Shown here in pieces: positions 62,463 through 64,000 of a stretch of DNA of 64,000 nucleotides. Under the pieces are notes generated by a model. The model was given only the letters and a program-made list of their open reading frames with translations. It did no database searches and was not told the origin of the DNA. The position numbers and the translations under genes were made by a program. The stretch comes from an uncultured Ruminococcus sp. (GTDB lineage Bacteria > Bacillota > Clostridia > Oscillospirales > Acutalibacteraceae). Location: assembly GCA_902762615.1 (NCBI GenBank), contig CACWOX010000013.1, positions 1 through 64,000 of the forward strand, written 5' to 3'. The first letter of the stretch is position 1. Each line of letters starts with the position of its first letter.

Positions 62463-63044
62463 ATGAATCTTCCAAATAAATTGACGGTACTGAGAGTGCT
62501 GTTTATTCCTGTGATAATGGTATTCCTGCTGGTCGAAGGCATTCCTTTCCGCTGGCTGATAGGCGGGCTGTGCTTCGGAGCTGCCGCGCTGACCGATATG
62601 CTCGACGGCAGGATAGCCCGCAAACACAATCTGATCACCGACTTCGGCAAGCTGATGGATCCGGTGGCTGACAAAATGCTGATAATGTCCACCCTCATCT
62701 GCTTCGTGCAGGAGGAAATATGCGGCGCGTGGGTAGTGGTTGTGATACTGTTCCGCGAATTTCTTGTCACCTCCATGCGCATGATTGCTGCCGACAAAGG
62801 CAAGGTCATCGCTGCCAATATCTGGGGCAAAATCAAGACGGTAACACAGATGATCGCCATTATAGGTATATTCTGCGGCAGAGCGGCAGGCGAATTTGCT
62901 GCGGTTTTTCCGGTCATTCCGTCCTTTATCGGCAACTGGCTCATGATTATTTCCAGTGTGGTGCTTTATGCAGCCGTTGGGGCGACCATATTCTCGGGCG
63001 CCAGATATATGTATGACGCACGCGAGTTTTTCCGCGACGTATAA
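62463..63044 (+). CDS. pgsA: CDP-diacylglycerol-glycerol-3-phosphate 3-phosphatidyltransferase
   Basis: 193 residues, four to six TM segments, making phosphatidylglycerol phosphate (EC 2.7.8.5). The CDP-alcohol phosphotransferase motif is complete: D-M-L-D-G-R-I-A-R then FGKLMDPVADK. NLPNKLTVLRVLFIPV is the usual N-terminus. It follows rimO by 22 bp with AAAGGGG; rimO-pgsA is a common clostridial order. Confidence 0.95.
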   Translation: MNLPNKLTVLRVLFIPVIMVFLLVEGIPFRWLIGGLCFGAAALTDMLDGRIARKHNLITDFGKLMDPVADKMLIMSTLICFVQEEICGAWVVVVILFREFLVTSMRMIAADKGKVIAANIWGKIKTVTQMIAIIGIFCGRAAGEFAAVFPVIPSFIGNWLMIISSVVLYAAVGATIFSGARYMYDAREFFRDV

Positions 63045-63151
63045 AAAAATTCGCGTTTATTACCCAAAGCTCTTGTTTTTTTGCTCAAGTTATGTCAAAA
63101 TAGATGAAGTAAAATCATGAAAACCGAAACCATGAAGGGAGAAATATTAAA

Positions 63152-64000
63152 ATGTCCGAATTTGACAATGAGTATACTGCCGGCGCCTACGAAAGGAACG
63201 AGGCAGTCGAGGCATTTGATGATTTTGAAATGTCAGGCGAAGAAATGGCAGACGTAGAAACAGCAGAAGAAGTTTTTGATACGGTGGAGGTACCCGACGA
63301 TATAGAAGGGGTTCAAGCCGCTGTTGAAGCTGTGGAACAGGTGGAAGCAGAAGCAGTCGACGAACAACCCGAAGTGATCGAAGAGGTCGCAGAAGAAGCC
63401 GTCGAACAGCCCGAGGTGATCGAAGAGGTCGCAGAAGAAGCCGTCGAGGAACCCGAGGTAGTCGAAGAGGTCGCGGAAGCAGCCGTCGAACAACCCGAGG
63501 TAGTCGAAGAAATCACAGAAGAAGCCGTCGAGGAACCCGAGGTAGTCGAAGAGGTCGCGGAAGCAGCCGTCGAACAGCCCGAGGTAGTCGAAGAAATCAC
63601 AGAAGAAGCCGTCGAGGACCCCGAGGTAGTCGAAGAGGTCGCGGAAGCAGCCGTCGAACAACCCGAGGTAGTCGAAGAAATCACAGAAGAGGCCGACGAA
63701 CAGCCCGAGGTGGTCGAAGAGGTCGCAGAAGAAGCCGACGAACAGCCCGAGGTGATCGAAGAGATTGCGGAAGAAGCCGACGAACAGCCCGAGGTGATCG
63801 AAGAGGTCGCAGAAGAAGCCGACGAACAGCCCGAGGTGATCGAAGAGATTGCGGAAGAAGCTGTCGAGGAAAATGAAGAAATTGGTGTTTCCGAAGAAAA
63901 CGAGGTTGAAATTGATATAATGAGCACTATCATTGCTCTTGAAAACGCTGCCGGCGATTCCAATGAAAACCAAGAGGCAGCTGATGCAGAAGAATCTTAC
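63152..64000 (+). CDS. Highly acidic repeat protein (partial, runs off the window)
   Basis: At least 283 residues, open at the right edge. AAGGGAG precedes the ATG at 63152. After a short acidic start there are twelve 14-residue repeats of the form E-Q-P-E-V-(I/V)-E-E-(V/I)-(A/T)-E-E-A-(V/D), then another Glu/Asn-rich stretch. There is no signal peptide or TM in the visible part. The composition (mostly Glu, Val, Ala, Pro) suggests an extended or helical spacer ahead of a domain beyond the window. Family unknown. The open frames on the opposite strand here are artefacts of the repeat. Confidence 0.75.
   Translation, partial: MSEFDNEYTAGAYERNEAVEAFDDFEMSGEEMADVETAEEVFDTVEVPDDIEGVQAAVEAVEQVEAEAVDEQPEVIEEVAEEAVEQPEVIEEVAEEAVEEPEVVEEVAEAAVEQPEVVEEITEEAVEEPEVVEEVAEAAVEQPEVVEEITEEAVEDPEVVEEVAEAAVEQPEVVEEITEEADEQPEVVEEVAEEADEQPEVIEEIAEEADEQPEVIEEVAEEADEQPEVIEEIAEEAVEENEEIGVSEENEVEIDIMSTIIALENAAGDSNENQEAADAEESY
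63362..63865 (+). repeat. Twelve 42-bp in-frame tandem repeats
   Basis: Twelve units of 42 bp coding the 14-residue acidic repeat. Units form sub-patterns (alternating EEPEVVEEVAEAAV and EQPEVVEEITEEAV in the middle), indicating recent duplications of unit pairs. Confidence 0.92.

Noticed and set aside
63233-63973. Phe/Asp/Leu- and Ser/Thr-rich minus-strand frames at the right edge
   Set aside because: Artefacts of the 42-bp repeat; the plus strand has a ribosome binding site and an open frame to the edge.

Overview
The window reads as a chromosomal segment of a Gram-positive anaerobe of the class Clostridia, most likely a gut Ruminococcaceae/Oscillospiraceae-type bacterium. This rests on strong AGGAGG-type ribosome binding sites, sigma-A promoters with 17-bp spacers that often carry an extended TGn -10, a FeoA-FeoA-FeoB-FeoB-associated cassette, a DUF6465 protein, BspA-type leucine-rich-repeat proteins, VanW/VanZ proteins and a SpaA/Cna-B adhesin with an IPTG-type sorting signal. 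I saw no rRNA, tRNA or CRISPR array. All family assignments come from reading motifs; no database search was run.

Layout. 1-0.6 kb: tail of a phage-type holin and a candidate small RNA. 0.6-8.1 kb: a divergent pair (BspA-like LRR protein and N-acetylmuramoyl-L-alanine amidase) sharing the same Ig-like domain, a small lipoprotein and two small membrane proteins. 8.2-11.6 kb: ilvE, folK-folB, and a VanY-like protein that has lost key active-site residues. 11.6-15.1 kb: a sugar ABC importer operon (binding protein and two permeases). 15.2-17.8 kb: an MBOAT acyltransferase with its SGNH partner. 18-22.6 kb: hisS and aspS separated by a DUF2809 gene and two GNAT genes. 22.6-24.7 kb: a GC-rich noncoding repeat region, another GNAT, a membrane protein and a DUF6465 protein. 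24.8-30.2 kb: a giant fibro-slime/Cna-B adhesin broken by a -1 frameshift. 30.5-33.7 kb: rpsO-pnp. 33.7-34.2 kb: an apparently complete type I toxin-antitoxin locus. 34.3-36.8 kb: a VanW protein with tandem repeats. 36.9-39.4 kb: an AT-rich restriction-modification cassette beside a gene remnant. 39.7-43.2 kb: the feo iron-uptake operon behind three operator copies spaced exactly 32 bp. 43.2-47 kb: a methyltransferase and a FtsX-type ABC exporter. 47-50.2 kb: purine permease, VanZ, galE. 50.3-52.9 kb: a second, AT-rich MBOAT/SGNH pair whose SGNH gene is frameshifted. 53-57.7 kb: ychF, a lipoprotein and a large membrane protein of unknown function. 57.8-60.5 kb: a TIR-TM-LRR protein followed by a TM-LRR protein. 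60.5-64 kb: a long inverted-repeat region, rimO, pgsA and the start of a highly repetitive acidic protein.

Most notable: (1) the 34-codon holin-like toxin whose Shine-Dalgarno is locked in a perfect 10-bp hairpin, with a consensus promoter on the opposite strand producing an RNA antisense to its 3' end; (2) the TIR-TM-LRR protein with Toll-like-receptor domain topology; (3) the triple 32-bp-phased operator before feoA; (4) an intergenic repeat family built on CGCTCGC-NTTCGCTCGCTAA found at four sites in both orientations; (5) three single-base frameshifts in envelope genes, which may be assembly errors or real switching/decay.
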